From Buttiauxella sp. A111 (GTDB taxonomy: Bacteria > Pseudomonadota > Gammaproteobacteria > Enterobacterales > Enterobacteriaceae), in contig NZ_BJFN01000001.1 in NCBI RefSeq assembly GCF_014189855.1, forward strand, positions 806,001 through 870,000: a stretch of 64,000 bases of DNA. Direction: 5' to 3'. Below the pieces are notes generated by a model that did no database searches, was not told the origin of the DNA, and worked only from the letters and a program-made list of their open reading frames with translations. The translations under genes were made by a program, and so were the position numbers. Each line of letters opens with the position of its first letter. Within the stretch, counting starts at the first letter, position 1. Positions 51,082-59,620 of this stretch are shown here, in pieces.

Positions 51082-51449
51082 CGAAAAGCATTAGCGGCAA
51101 AGAGTCATCTTTATAGAGTTAATAAATAAGAATCTCTTCCCAAGCTACGAATGAGATAAATTATGAACGTGTTTATTGACCATTGAAATATCCAAAACTG
51201 GATAGAATTTTCACTTTATAAACGTTAACAAGCGATAACTCAACCTACAAAAAATATAAAACCCTGAAAATACAACAGACTAAATAATTAATCATTTATA
51301 TGATTTAACTTTTCATATAGATAAAGCATATGAAACAAGTTAATTCCTGGACGATGAACCGATCACGAATTGAAGTGTTAGAAGGTGGACTGTTTGTATT
51401 AATACAATCAGTCCGGGAGAGTTTGAGCTAATGAAAAACAAGAAATTTT
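51082..51449. promoter_or_regulatory. A+T-rich control region with three dyads between regulator and ZirT-like gene
   Basis: This 368-bp non-coding stretch holds three inverted repeats. Dyad A is GGACTG-T-TTGTATTAATACAA-T-CAGTCC (51387-51414), 26 of 28 positions symmetric. Dyad B is TTTCATAT (51311-51318) with ATATGAAA (51328-51335). Dyad C is AATCAT (51290-51295) with ATGATT (51300-51305). It should contain the promoter of the downstream exported-protein genes; the dyads are candidate operators for the adjacent regulator. Dyad A could instead be transcribed as an RNA hairpin. Confidence 0.5.
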
Positions 51450-52097
51450 TCAATAACTTTTGGGGAAGTTATTGAGGATTTTAATCAGTTTCCCGTGGTG
51501 AATTTCGATATAACCACCAAAACGCAGATCTGCCAGCACTTTCATTACCCCGCTCCTCGCAAGGTTTGAACGCTGCAATATGTAATCAGCGACACTTAGC
51601 TTTGCTCGTTCGTCATCCGCATATTGAGCTAACTCTTTAAGAAATAAACAAACCGTTTCATAAGTGGAGCTGTTTATCAGCATTGATTCATGATGCAGTT
51701 GTCGATCATTGAGATAGCCCTGGTAGTAAAACACGTCACGCCACAACGACTGCTGCTCGATTACTTCTAGTGCCGTTTGCAATGGGAGCGTACTGACTTC
51801 GCAGCCTGCCGGGAACTGTAAGTGATAATATTGGGATCGATACGCAGAGCCTTGCAACCCGAGTATTGTCGGTGCAAAAGCGGTTTCGACCAGGCGATTA
51901 TCCACCTCACGCCATATATCCACTCGCCCTTTCGTCACAATGAAAATCTCAAAGCCCGCTTTTTTATCTTTTAAGCGTGCTTCCGTGTGCTTGCCATCAA
52001 GAGGGAAAGGTTTAGCAATATTGATAAAAGCAGCAATCAGGCGATTCAGGCTTTCCAGAGGCTTTTCTATAACACTTCGGTTATTCAAATCATTCAT
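51450..52097 (-). CDS. Winged-helix regulator with Crp-like layout (IprA/YaiV-type)
   Basis: 215 residues. The N-terminal part (about 40-120) has the beta-strand pattern of a cNMP-binding-like jelly roll (GFEIFIVTKGRVDIWREVDNR) without the cyclic-nucleotide phosphate-binding signature. The C-terminal part (about 155-208) is a winged helix, LSVADYILQRSNLARSGVMKVLADLRFGGYIEIHHGKLIKI, of the type found in IprA/YaiV relatives. It lies upstream of and parallel to the inverse-autotransporter operon, so local control is likely. The ATG at 52097 has no ribosome binding site of its own; a 6-codon leader ORF overlaps it. Confidence 0.75.
   Translation of the reverse strand: MNDLNNRSVIEKPLESLNRLIAAFINIAKPFPLDGKHTEARLKDKKAGFEIFIVTKGRVDIWREVDNRLVETAFAPTILGLQGSAYRSQYYHLQFPAGCEVSTLPLQTALEVIEQQSLWRDVFYYQGYLNDRQLHHESMLINSSTYETVCLFLKELAQYADDERAKLSVADYILQRSNLARSGVMKVLADLRFGGYIEIHHGKLIKILNNFPKSY
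51451..51474 (-). terminator. Stem-loop at the 3' end of the regulator gene
   Basis: CAATAACTT and AAGTTATTG (51451-51459 and 51466-51474) form nine pairs overlapping the last codons. On the minus strand the sequence downstream is AAAAATTTCTTGTTTTT, so the U tract is displaced and termination may be weak. Confidence 0.35.
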
Positions 52098-52114
52098 AAA
52101 ATAGCCAAATTCAT
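52094..52114 (-). CDS. Possible 6-codon leader peptide coupled to the regulator
   Basis: ATG at 52114 is preceded 6 nt upstream by AAGGAA (52121-52126) and encodes MNLAIL. Its TGA stop overlaps the regulator's start as ATGA (52094-52097). The ribosome binding site is well placed for this ORF and too far (about 23 nt) from the regulator ATG, so translational coupling is plausible. It could also be coincidence. Confidence 0.35.
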   Translation of the reverse strand: MNLAIL

Positions 52115-52129
52115 TGTAATTTCCTTAAG

Positions 52130-52149
52130 TATACCCTAAATAATTCAAG
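52130..52149. repeat. Short ERIC-like end fragment
   Basis: TATACCCTAAATAATTCAAG matches the terminal part of ERIC-type elements (compare GTACCCAAAATAATTCGAG at 35513). No central palindrome follows, so it is at most a remnant. Confidence 0.4.
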
Positions 52150-52293
52150 GTATAAGAGCATGCACCGGCAACGATGGTTTACTCCCCTTTCCCATAACGT
52201 TACAATTCCCACCCTAAAATTGTGGCAATCCCACTTTTCCAAGCCGCTTCATCAGGTGAGGCGGTTCTGACCTGATATCAGAACGAGAACATC

Positions 52294-53655
52294 ATGTTTA
52301 AACCAGAACTTCTTTCCCCAGCCGGAACGCTGAAAAATATGCGTTACGCTTTCGCCTATGGCGCCGATGCGGTTTACGCGGGCCAGCCGCGCTACTCCTT
52401 ACGCGTGCGCAATAACGAGTTCAATCACGAAAATCTCCAGTTGGGTATTAACGAAGCCCACGAACTGGGTAAAAAATTCTACGTGGTTGTCAACATTGCC
52501 CCGCACAACGCCAAACTGAAAACCTTTATCCGTGACCTGAAACCGGTTATCGATATGGGTCCAGACGCTCTGATAATGTCCGATCCAGGCCTTATCATGA
52601 TGGTGCGCGAAGCGTTCCCGGAAATGGATGTTCACCTGTCCGTGCAGGCCAACGCCGTAAACTGGGCGACCGTGAAGTTCTGGAAACAAATGGGGCTGAC
52701 TCGCGTCATTCTTTCTCGCGAACTCTCCCTTGAAGAAATTGCTGAAGTCCGTGAGCAAGTACCGGACATGGAGCTGGAAATCTTCGTTCACGGCGCATTG
52801 TGCATGGCCTACTCTGGCCGTTGCCTGCTTTCTGGTTACATCAACAAGCGCGATCCAAACCAGGGAACCTGCACCAACGCTTGCCGTTGGGAATACAAAG
52901 TTGAAGAAGGCAAAGAAGATGATGTGGGCAATATCGTGCATCTTCACGAGCCGATTCCGGTGCAAAACATCGAACCTACGCTTGGCGCAGGTGCACCGAC
53001 CGATAAAGTATTCATGATGGAAGAAGCCAAGCGTCCAGGTGAGTACATGACCGCGTTCGAAGACGAACACGGCACCTACATCATGAACTCGAAAGATCTG
53101 CGGGCGATTGAACACGTTGAACGCCTGACTAAAATGGGCGTGCATTCGCTGAAAATTGAAGGCCGTACCAAATCCTATTACTACTGCGCGCGCACCGCTC
53201 AGGTCTATCGCCGTGCGATTGATGATGCAGCAGCAGGCAAACCGTTTGACCCAACACTTCTGACCACACTCGAAGGTTTGGCTCATCGTGGCTATACCGA
53301 AGGTTTCTTGCGTCGCCATAATCATGATTCCTATCAGAACTATGACTACGGCCACTCGGTTTCTGAAACTCAGCAGTTTGTGGGTGAGTTCACCGGGGAA
53401 CGTCGTGGCGAACTGGCAGCGGTAAAAGTGAAGAATAAATTCCTGCTGGGCGACAGCCTGGAGTTAATGACGCCGCAAGGTAACGTCACTTTCACTCTCG
53501 AAGTGCTGGAAAACACCAAAGCGCAGCCGATTGATGTCGCGCCTGGGGATGGTCATACCGTATGGATGCCTGTGCCGGAAGATGTATCGCTGGATTATGC
53601 TCTGCTAATGCGTAACCTGGCAGGTCAGACCTCACGAGATCCGCACGCTAAATAG
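52294..53655 (+). CDS. trhP: TrhP (YegQ), tRNA hydroxylation protein, U32 peptidase family
   Basis: 453 residues, exactly the E. coli length. The U32 family signature ELEIFVHGALCMAYSGRCLLSGYI is present (as ELEIFVHGAL then CMAYSGRCLLS), followed by the cysteines of CTNACRWEY; these Cys residues suit an Fe-S cluster. The N-terminus MFKPELLSPAGTLKNMRYAF is typical, and the C-terminal domain is a small beta barrel. In E. coli it supports prephenate-dependent formation of 5-hydroxyuridine at tRNA position 34. It precedes cyaR, as in E. coli. Confidence 0.96.
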   Translation: MFKPELLSPAGTLKNMRYAFAYGADAVYAGQPRYSLRVRNNEFNHENLQLGINEAHELGKKFYVVVNIAPHNAKLKTFIRDLKPVIDMGPDALIMSDPGLIMMVREAFPEMDVHLSVQANAVNWATVKFWKQMGLTRVILSRELSLEEIAEVREQVPDMELEIFVHGALCMAYSGRCLLSGYINKRDPNQGTCTNACRWEYKVEEGKEDDVGNIVHLHEPIPVQNIEPTLGAGAPTDKVFMMEEAKRPGEYMTAFEDEHGTYIMNSKDLRAIEHVERLTKMGVHSLKIEGRTKSYYYCARTAQVYRRAIDDAAAGKPFDPTLLTTLEGLAHRGYTEGFLRRHNHDSYQNYDYGHSVSETQQFVGEFTGERRGELAAVKVKNKFLLGDSLELMTPQGNVTFTLEVLENTKAQPIDVAPGDGHTVWMPVPEDVSLDYALLMRNLAGQTSRDPHAK

Positions 53656-53690
53656 TTAATTTGCGTTATTTTTTCGCGCTGAGAAAATTC

Positions 53691-53733
53691 TTAGAAACCG
53701 ATCACACACCGCTTCGTTAGATGCGGTTATTAT
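53691..53733 (+). promoter_or_regulatory. cyaR promoter with class II CRP site
   Basis: TTAGA-AACCGA-TCACA at 53691-53706 is a CRP-type site with one perfect and one 3/5 half. Its centre (53698.5) is 41.5 bp upstream of the expected cyaR start at 53740, the exact spacing of class II CRP activation. The -10 hexamer TATTAT is at 53728-53733. cyaR in E. coli is activated by CRP-cAMP. Confidence 0.8.
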
Positions 53734-53739
53734 CTCAGC

Positions 53740-53826
53740 GCTGAAAAACATAACCCATAAATGCTAGCTATACCAGGAACCACCTCATTGGCCTGTGAAA
53801 TCTCCCTTTCACAGGCCTTCTTTTTT
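53740..53826 (+). ncRNA. cyaR: CyaR (RyeE) Hfq-dependent small RNA
   Basis: 87 nt, same length and position (after yegQ) as in E. coli. It begins GCTGAAAAACATAACCCATA and continues with ATGCTAGCTATACCAGGAAC, nearly identical to CyaR. It ends in a strong intrinsic terminator: GGCCTGTGAAA with TTTCACAGGCC, then TTCTTTTTT. CyaR represses ompX, nadE, luxS and other mRNAs by pairing near their ribosome binding sites. The pairing loop reads ACCACCTCATT, where I recall ACCACCUCCUU in E. coli. Confidence 0.95.
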
Positions 53827-53915
53827 GCTCAAGCCCTCAGACTCATCTCGTTCTTAACCGTAAACACCACGCATAAGATACACTCTCAATTCAACGATAA
53901 TTCCTGAGGTATGCC

Positions 53916-54815
53916 ATGGAGCAGTTACCAGTAACGCTTGTTATCCTGAACGGTAAAGGTGCAGAAAACGACACCTTACGCAGCGCGGTGAAAGTCATGC
54001 GTGAAGAGGGATACACAGTGCATATCCGTGTAACCTGGGAAAAAGGGGATGCGATACGTTATGTCGAAGAGGCCTGGCGTATGGGAGTGGCGACTGTCGT
54101 CGCAGGTGGTGGCGATGGCACCATCAACGAAGTGGCGACCGCACTTGCACAGCTTGCCCCGGAACACCGTCCGGTGTTGGGGATTTTACCGCTGGGCACC
54201 GCGAACGATTTTGCCACCAGCGTCGGCATTCCTCAGGAACTGGATAAAGCGCTACAACTGGCGATTGTCGGCAAAGGCGTGGCAATAGACCTGGTTCAGG
54301 TTAACGAATCCTCCTTCTTTATTAATATGGCTACCGGTGGATTTGGCACACGCATTACGACCGAAACACCAGAAAAACTGAAAGCCGCACTCGGTGGTAT
54401 CGCCTATTTTATTCACGGCCTGATTCGCATGGATACACTCAAACCAGACCGTTGCGAAATTCGCGGGGAAGATTTCGAGTGGCAAGGTGACGCGCTGGTT
54501 ATTGGTATTGGCAATGGTCGCCAGGCTGGTGGTGGGCAACAACTTTGCCCGCAAGCGTTGATTAATGACGGGCTGTTGGAGCTGCGTATTTTTACTGGCG
54601 AAGAACTACTGCCAGCCATTTTTAACACGCTTACGCGCCCGGATGACAGCCCGAATATTATTGATGGGCGTTCATCCTGGTTTGAGATAACAGCCCCGCA
54701 TGATATTACGTTTAACCTGGATGGCGAGCCGCTGACCGGACAGAAATTCCGTATTGATATCCACCCCAATGCGCTCAGTTGCCGGCTGCCACCAAATTGC
54801 CCGCTGTTGGGCTAG
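53916..54815 (+). CDS. yegS: YegS, lipid kinase of the diacylglycerol-kinase family
   Basis: 299 residues, the E. coli length. The DAGK catalytic domain has the nucleotide-binding [14 protein letters not shown] near residue 65 and [18 protein letters not shown] near 90, with the C-terminal beta-sandwich containing [28 protein letters not shown]. coli YegS phosphorylates phosphatidylglycerol in vitro; the physiological substrate is unknown. The 3' end is followed by mosaic repeat copy 5 and the convergent fbaB; the gatR-gatDCBAZY genes found at this position in E. coli are absent. Confidence 0.95.
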   Translation: MEQLPVTLVILNGKGAENDTLRSAVKVMREEGYTVHIRVTWEKGDAIRYVEEAWRMGVATVVAGGGDGTINEVATALAQLAPEHRPVLGILPLGTANDFATSVGIPQELDKALQLAIVGKGVAIDLVQVNESSFFINMATGGFGTRITTETPEKLKAALGGIAYFIHGLIRMDTLKPDRCEIRGEDFEWQGDALVIGIGNGRQAGGGQQLCPQALINDGLLELRIFTGEELLPAIFNTLTRPDDSPNIIDGRSSWFEITAPHDITFNLDGEPLTGQKFRIDIHPNALSCRLPPNCPLLG

Positions 54816-54883
54816 CGGTTATTTACTGCAAATAAAGAAGGTGGCGGGGGGAGGTTTTGGTTACGTGTTCTGGTGCAGGAATG

Positions 54884-55023
54884 CCCTCACCCCGACCCTC
54901 TCCCTCGGGGATAGGGAGAAAAATCATGGTTCCCTCCCCTACGGGAGAAACACAACGATCTCTTCTCCCACGGGAGAAACAAAGCTATCCCCTCTCCTGT
55001 GGGAGAGGGTTAGGGTGAGGGCG
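54884..55023. repeat. GC-rich mosaic palindromic repeat, copy 5
   Basis: About 140 bp between convergent yegS and fbaB. Left end CCCTCACCCCGACCCTCTCC, three linkers of the type GAGAAACAAAGCTATCCCC, right end GGGAGAGGGTTAGGGTGAGG, ending 5 bp before the fbaB stop codon. Its palindromic units may act as a transcription barrier for both genes. Confidence 0.9.
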
Positions 55024-55028
55024 ATTGA

Positions 55029-56081
55029 TCAGGCGATACTGACTTTTCCATCCAGATAAACATCCTGGACCGCGTTGATTAACCTCACGCCTTCAGACAT
55101 GGATTTCTTAAAGGCTTTGCGCCCCAGAATTAACCCCATACCGCCCGCACGTTTGTTAATTACCGCAGTACGAACTGCGTCCGTGAGGTCGGTTTCACCT
55201 CCTGCAGCGCCACCAGAGTTAATCAAACCGGCGCGTCCCATGTAGCAGTTTGCCAGTTGATAACGCACCAAATCGATAGGGTTATCGCTGGTCAGTTTGG
55301 TGTAAACGCGGTCATCGGTATAACCAAAGTTTACCGCTTTGTAGCCCCCGTTATTTTCCGCCATTTTCTGCTTCACGATATCCGCACCGATCGTGGCCGC
55401 CAGATGGTTCGCCTGGCCTGTGAGGTCGGCACTGACGTGATAATCCACTCCCTCTTTTTTGAAATCTGGATTACGCAGATACGCCCACAGCACCGTCACT
55501 AGCCCCAGCTCATGTGCACGTTCAAATGCCACAGAAATTTCTTCAATCTGACGACGTGATTCCGGTGAGCCAAAGTAAATGGTCGCGCCTACTGCCACGG
55601 CTCCCATATTGAACGCCTGCTCAACGCTTGCGTACAAAGTCTGGTCGAAGGTATTGGGGTAACTCAACGTTTCGTTGTGGTTCAGTTTGACGAGGAAAGG
55701 AATGCGATGCGCGTAGCGACGCGATACCGAAGCCAGCACGCCATAGGTTGAAGCCACACAGTTACAACCCGCTTCAATCGCCAGTTCAACAATGTTCTTA
55801 GGGTCAAAATAGAGCGGGTTTGCCGCAAATGATGCTCCGGCGGAGTGCTCAACGCCCTGGTCTACGGGTAAAATAGAGAGGTAACCGGTGCCAGCCAGAC
55901 GACCGGTGTTATATAGCGTCTGCATATTACGTAACACCGCAGGCGGACGGTTGTTATCCACCATTACGCGGTCTACATAATCTGAGCCAGGCAGATACAA
56001 CTGGTCTGCCGGAATAGTCATACAACGATGCTGTAACAAGCTGTCGGCATCTTTGCCAAGCAACTGCGCAATATCAGTCAT
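55029..56081 (-). CDS. fbaB: FbaB, class I fructose-bisphosphate aldolase
   Basis: 350 residues, the E. coli length. It belongs to the DhnA-type class I aldolases, which use a Schiff-base lysine and no metal. Recognisable segments are [56 protein letters not shown] and the C-terminal [20 protein letters not shown] phosphate-binding region. It cleaves fructose-1,6-bisphosphate, mostly in gluconeogenic growth. Divergent from yegT over 278 bp; I see no clear Cra operator in that gap. Confidence 0.96.
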   Translation of the reverse strand: MTDIAQLLGKDADSLLQHRCMTIPADQLYLPGSDYVDRVMVDNNRPPAVLRNMQTLYNTGRLAGTGYLSILPVDQGVEHSAGASFAANPLYFDPKNIVELAIEAGCNCVASTYGVLASVSRRYAHRIPFLVKLNHNETLSYPNTFDQTLYASVEQAFNMGAVAVGATIYFGSPESRRQIEEISVAFERAHELGLVTVLWAYLRNPDFKKEGVDYHVSADLTGQANHLAATIGADIVKQKMAENNGGYKAVNFGYTDDRVYTKLTSDNPIDLVRYQLANCYMGRAGLINSGGAAGGETDLTDAVRTAVINKRAGGMGLILGRKAFKKSMSEGVRLINAVQDVYLDGKVSIA

Positions 56082-56359
56082 AATACGCTCCCGTTATTTC
56101 AGCGAGCCCCCTGCCCACTGAGAATGGATATTCCTGACCTGCTTGAAAGTAGATGCAAACAGGCAGTCCTAATCCTGGTCGTGACTGGTCTGCTTCGCCA
56201 CTCGGTGAGCACTTTTGGTTGCTTTTACGGTGTAACATTTTGCCGCTATAAGAGGTATTTTTGTTACGGCGCTCAAAGAATCAACGTAAAGGTATTTAAA
56301 AGGTATTATTGATTGGTATGGTTAAGGTGTACCCAACACAATCATGAAAGGTTCTAAGT

Positions 56360-57637
56360 ATGAAACGTACAACTATTAGTCTTTCATTCATGATGTTTAT
56401 TGAATGGTTTATCTGGGGCGCCTGGTTCGTTCCTCTGTGGCTATTCCTGAGTAAAAGTGGTTTTAGTCCAACCGAAATCGGCTGGTCTTACGCCTGTACT
56501 GCGATCGCAGCTATTTTGTCGCCAATTCTCGTCGGTTCGCTGACTGACCGTTTCTTTGCCGCGCAAAAGGTGCTGGCACTGTTGATGTTTGTCGGCGCAG
56601 TGCTGATGTACCTGGCCGCTCAGCAAACGGAGTTCGTTTACTTTTTCCCGCTATTGCTGGCCTATTCCCTGACTTATATGCCGACAATTGCGCTAACCAA
56701 CAGCATCGCATTCTCCAATGTTGAGGACGTTGAGCGCGACTTCCCGCGCATTCGGGTCATGGGGACTATCGGTTGGATTGCTTCCGGCCTGGTGTGCGGT
56801 TTCCTGCCGCAAATGTTGGGTTTTAGCGATATTTCACCGACCAACGTTCCATTGCTTATCACCGCCGCTAGCTCAGCACTGCTGGGTGTCTTTGCCCTGA
56901 CGCTGCCAAATACGCCGCCGAAAAGTACCGGTAAAATGAGCCTGAAAGTGATGCTCGGTCTCGACGCTATCGTGTTGCTAAGAGATAAAAACTTCCTGGT
57001 CTTTTTCTTCTGCTCATTCCTGTTTGCTATGCCGCTGGCGTTCTATTACATCTTTGCCAACGGTTATCTGACCGAAGTGGGTATGCATAACGCCACTGGA
57101 TGGATGACGCTCGGACAGTTCTCCGAAATCTTCTTTATGCTGGCGCTTCCTTTCTTTATTAAGCGCTTTGGCATTAAAAAGGTATTACTGCTTGGTCTTA
57201 TCACCGCGGCAATTCGTTACGGTTTCTTCGTCTACGGTGGGGCCGATCATATCTTTACTTACGGTCTGCTGTTCCTTGGCATTCTGCTGCACGGCGTGAG
57301 TTACGACTTTTACTATGTCACCGCCTATATCTACGTGGATAAAAAAACGCCCGTCCATATGCGCACCGCGGCACAAGGGCTTATCACGCTATGTTGCCAG
57401 GGCTTCGGGAGTTTGCTCGGTTATCGCATCGGCGCACAGCTAATGGAAAAAATGTTCGCCCTCCCTGCTCCGGTCAACGGCCAGACGTTCAACTGGGCCG
57501 GAATGTGGGGCTTCGGTGCCATTATGATCGCGGTGATTACCGTACTGTTCCTGGTGTTTTTCCGTGAGTCGGATAAAGAGATCACCCCTATTGACGTTGC
57601 AGGCAATCAATCTGAAAAAGATTTAAAGGAAGCATAA
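56360..57637 (+). CDS. yegT: YegT, nucleoside:H+ symporter-type MFS transporter
   Basis: 425 residues, the E. coli length. Twelve membrane segments of the NHS (NupG/XapB) family, with FMMFIEWFIWGAWFVPLW near the N-terminus and the characteristic FPRIRVMGTIGWIASGLVCGF segment. The natural substrate is not established, but a nucleoside or related riboside is expected from the family and from the downstream yegU and yegV. AAAGG lies 8 nt upstream of the ATG. The stop overlaps the yegU start by 1 nt. Confidence 0.94.
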   Translation: MKRTTISLSFMMFIEWFIWGAWFVPLWLFLSKSGFSPTEIGWSYACTAIAAILSPILVGSLTDRFFAAQKVLALLMFVGAVLMYLAAQQTEFVYFFPLLLAYSLTYMPTIALTNSIAFSNVEDVERDFPRIRVMGTIGWIASGLVCGFLPQMLGFSDISPTNVPLLITAASSALLGVFALTLPNTPPKSTGKMSLKVMLGLDAIVLLRDKNFLVFFFCSFLFAMPLAFYYIFANGYLTEVGMHNATGWMTLGQFSEIFFMLALPFFIKRFGIKKVLLLGLITAAIRYGFFVYGGADHIFTYGLLFLGILLHGVSYDFYYVTAYIYVDKKTPVHMRTAAQGLITLCCQGFGSLLGYRIGAQLMEKMFALPAPVNGQTFNWAGMWGFGAIMIAVITVLFLVFFRESDKEITPIDVAGNQSEKDLKEA

Positions 57638-58653
57638 TGATGGAAAATCGAATTCTTGGAGCCTTTTACGGCCAGGCGTTAGGTGATGCGATGGGAATGC
57701 CGTCGGAGTTGTGGCCACGTTCGCGGGTGAAGTCGCACTTCGGCTGGATTGACCGTTTCCTGCCTGGGCCTGCGGAAAACAACGCCGCCTGTTATTTCAA
57801 CCGCGCAGAGTTTACCGACGATACCTCGATGGCGCTGGCGCTGGCGGATGCGATTATTGAGCACGATGGCGCGATTAACGCAGACACCATTGGTCGCCAC
57901 ATTTTGACCTGGGCTGAAGGGTTTGATGCGTTCAATAAGAACGTGCTCGGCCCAACATCCAAAATTGCCCTGAAGGCGATAAAACAAGGTACACCGGTTA
58001 GCGAGCTAGAAAACAACGGCGTGACCAACGGAGCGGCAATGCGCGCTTCACCGCTGGGTTGCCTACTGCCGACGCACAATCTCGATGCTTTTATTGATGA
58101 AGTGGCGCTTGCATCCAGCCCTACGCACAAATCCGATCTCGCCCTGGCCGGTGCCGTAGTTATCGCCTGGTCTATTTCAAAAGCTATTGAAGGTGCTAGC
58201 TGGGAAACCATCTGCGACGAATTGCCTTCGATCGCCCGCCATGCTCAGGAAAAACGGGTCACAACATTTAATGCGTCCCTCGGTGCCCGTATCGAACTGG
58301 CGCTGAACGTTGTCAGAAACGCGCGCGGAACGGAGTCCGCCATGGAGCAGGTTTATCAACTGGTCGGTACAGGCACCAGCACCATTGAGTCTGTTGCTGC
58401 GGCGATTGCGATGGTGGAACTGGCGCAAACCAATCCAAATCGCTGCGCGATTTTATGCGCAAACCTCGGTGGCGATACCGATACCATCGGTGCGATGGCG
58501 ACGGCGATTTGTGGTGCACTCCACGGCGTAGAAAGCATTGATGTCGAGCTAAAACAGCAGCTTGATGATGTTAACCAGCTCGACTTTACGCGTTACAGCC
58601 GCCTGTTTATGGCGTATCGCCAGCAGCGGGAGGCAAATTATGACAGCCAGTGA
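57637..58653 (+). CDS. yegU: YegU, ADP-ribosylglycohydrolase-family protein
   Basis: 338 residues. ADP-ribosylglycohydrolase (DraG/ARH) fold with the metal-binding motifs GDAMGMPSE near the N-terminus, FTDDTSMALALADAI near residue 60 and GGDTDTIGAMATAICG near 285. Such enzymes hydrolyse N- or O-glycosidic bonds of ribosides; the substrate of YegU is unknown. TAATG overlap with yegT, and an ATGATG start where either codon may be used (AAAGGA 6 nt upstream). It overlaps yegV by 14 nt. Confidence 0.93.
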   Translation: MMENRILGAFYGQALGDAMGMPSELWPRSRVKSHFGWIDRFLPGPAENNAACYFNRAEFTDDTSMALALADAIIEHDGAINADTIGRHILTWAEGFDAFNKNVLGPTSKIALKAIKQGTPVSELENNGVTNGAAMRASPLGCLLPTHNLDAFIDEVALASSPTHKSDLALAGAVVIAWSISKAIEGASWETICDELPSIARHAQEKRVTTFNASLGARIELALNVVRNARGTESAMEQVYQLVGTGTSTIESVAAAIAMVELAQTNPNRCAILCANLGGDTDTIGAMATAICGALHGVESIDVELKQQLDDVNQLDFTRYSRLFMAYRQQREANYDSQ

Positions 58654-59620
58654 ATTACATTCTCGCTTGCCAACATTGGTGGCGCAGCGCCCGGTATGCG
58701 TGCTGGGCTCGGCGGTGATTGATGTTATCGCCGACGCTTATTCCCTGCCGTGGCGCGGGTGCGATATCGAACTGCAACAGCAAAGCGTGAATATCGGTGG
58801 CTGCGCGTTGAATATCGCGCTGACACTTTCACGTCTGGGTGTTGCCTCGAAAAATGCGCTGCCGATTGGCCAGGGAACCTGGGCGGATATCATTCGTGCA
58901 AGCCTTAATAAACAAGGCATCACGAGTGAAATCCACACGAACAGCGGCGATAACGGTTGGTGTCTGGCGCTGGTTGAGCCAGACGGCGAACGAACGTTTA
59001 TGTCATTTCGTGGCGTTGAGCATCAGTGGAATCAGCAATGGCTGGATAAACTTCAGCTCGCGCCAGGCACTCTGCTTTCGCTTTCAGGGTATCAACTGGC
59101 TGGCCCGTGCGCAGACTTATTAGTGAACTGGCTTGAATCGCTCGATGCGGTCACAGCATTTATCGACTTCGGGCCACGCATTGCCGATATTCCAGCAGCT
59201 CTGCTGGCGCGGATTATGGCCTGTAAACCGATCGTCTCGCTTAATCGCCAGGAGGCCGCCGTTGCCGCCGAAGGGTTGAAGGTGGCTGGCGACGACATTG
59301 AAGGCATTTGCCGCGCCTGGCTTGAACGTTATGATTCGCCACTCATTGTGCGGCTCGATAAACAAGGCGCGTGGTACGGCTCACATACGGCAATTGGGCG
59401 CGTGGCTCCGTTCCCGGCAATCGTCCTCGATACCATAGGCGCGGGCGATAGCCATGCGGGTGGCACCCTGGCAGGTCTTGCCGCGGGATGGAGTCTGGCA
59501 GATGCGGTAAGTCTTGGTAATGCGGTCGCGTCTTACGTGGTCAGTCATCGTGGCGGAGACTGCGCGCCGCACCTTGAACAACTCAATGAAGCGCTACTCC
59601 TCGCAGACGAAAACGTATAA
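58640..59620 (+). CDS. yegV: YegV, PfkB-family sugar/nucleoside kinase
   Basis: 326 residues from the ATG at 58640 (MTASELHSRLPTLVA), inside the end of yegU; the longer open frame has no homology. PfkB/ribokinase signatures: NIGGCALNIALTLSRLG at about residues 52-68 and the catalytic DTIGAGDSHAGGTLAGLAAG near 270-290 with the base Asp. It probably phosphorylates a ribose-containing product of YegU. Its 3' end overlaps the convergent yegW by 27 bp. Confidence 0.93.
   Translation: MTASELHSRLPTLVAQRPVCVLGSAVIDVIADAYSLPWRGCDIELQQQSVNIGGCALNIALTLSRLGVASKNALPIGQGTWADIIRASLNKQGITSEIHTNSGDNGWCLALVEPDGERTFMSFRGVEHQWNQQWLDKLQLAPGTLLSLSGYQLAGPCADLLVNWLESLDAVTAFIDFGPRIADIPAALLARIMACKPIVSLNRQEAAVAAEGLKVAGDDIEGICRAWLERYDSPLIVRLDKQGAWYGSHTAIGRVAPFPAIVLDTIGAGDSHAGGTLAGLAAGWSLADAVSLGNAVASYVVSHRGGDCAPHLEQLNEALLLADENV

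Noticed and set aside
52399-53355. 318-codon minus-strand ORF inside trhP
   Set aside because: Antisense shadow of a highly conserved gene with biased codon use; the residue pattern shows no recognisable domain.
56124-56312. 62-codon plus-strand ORF in the fbaB-yegT gap
   Set aside because: No ribosome binding site or recognisable similarity; it lies in the divergent promoter region.
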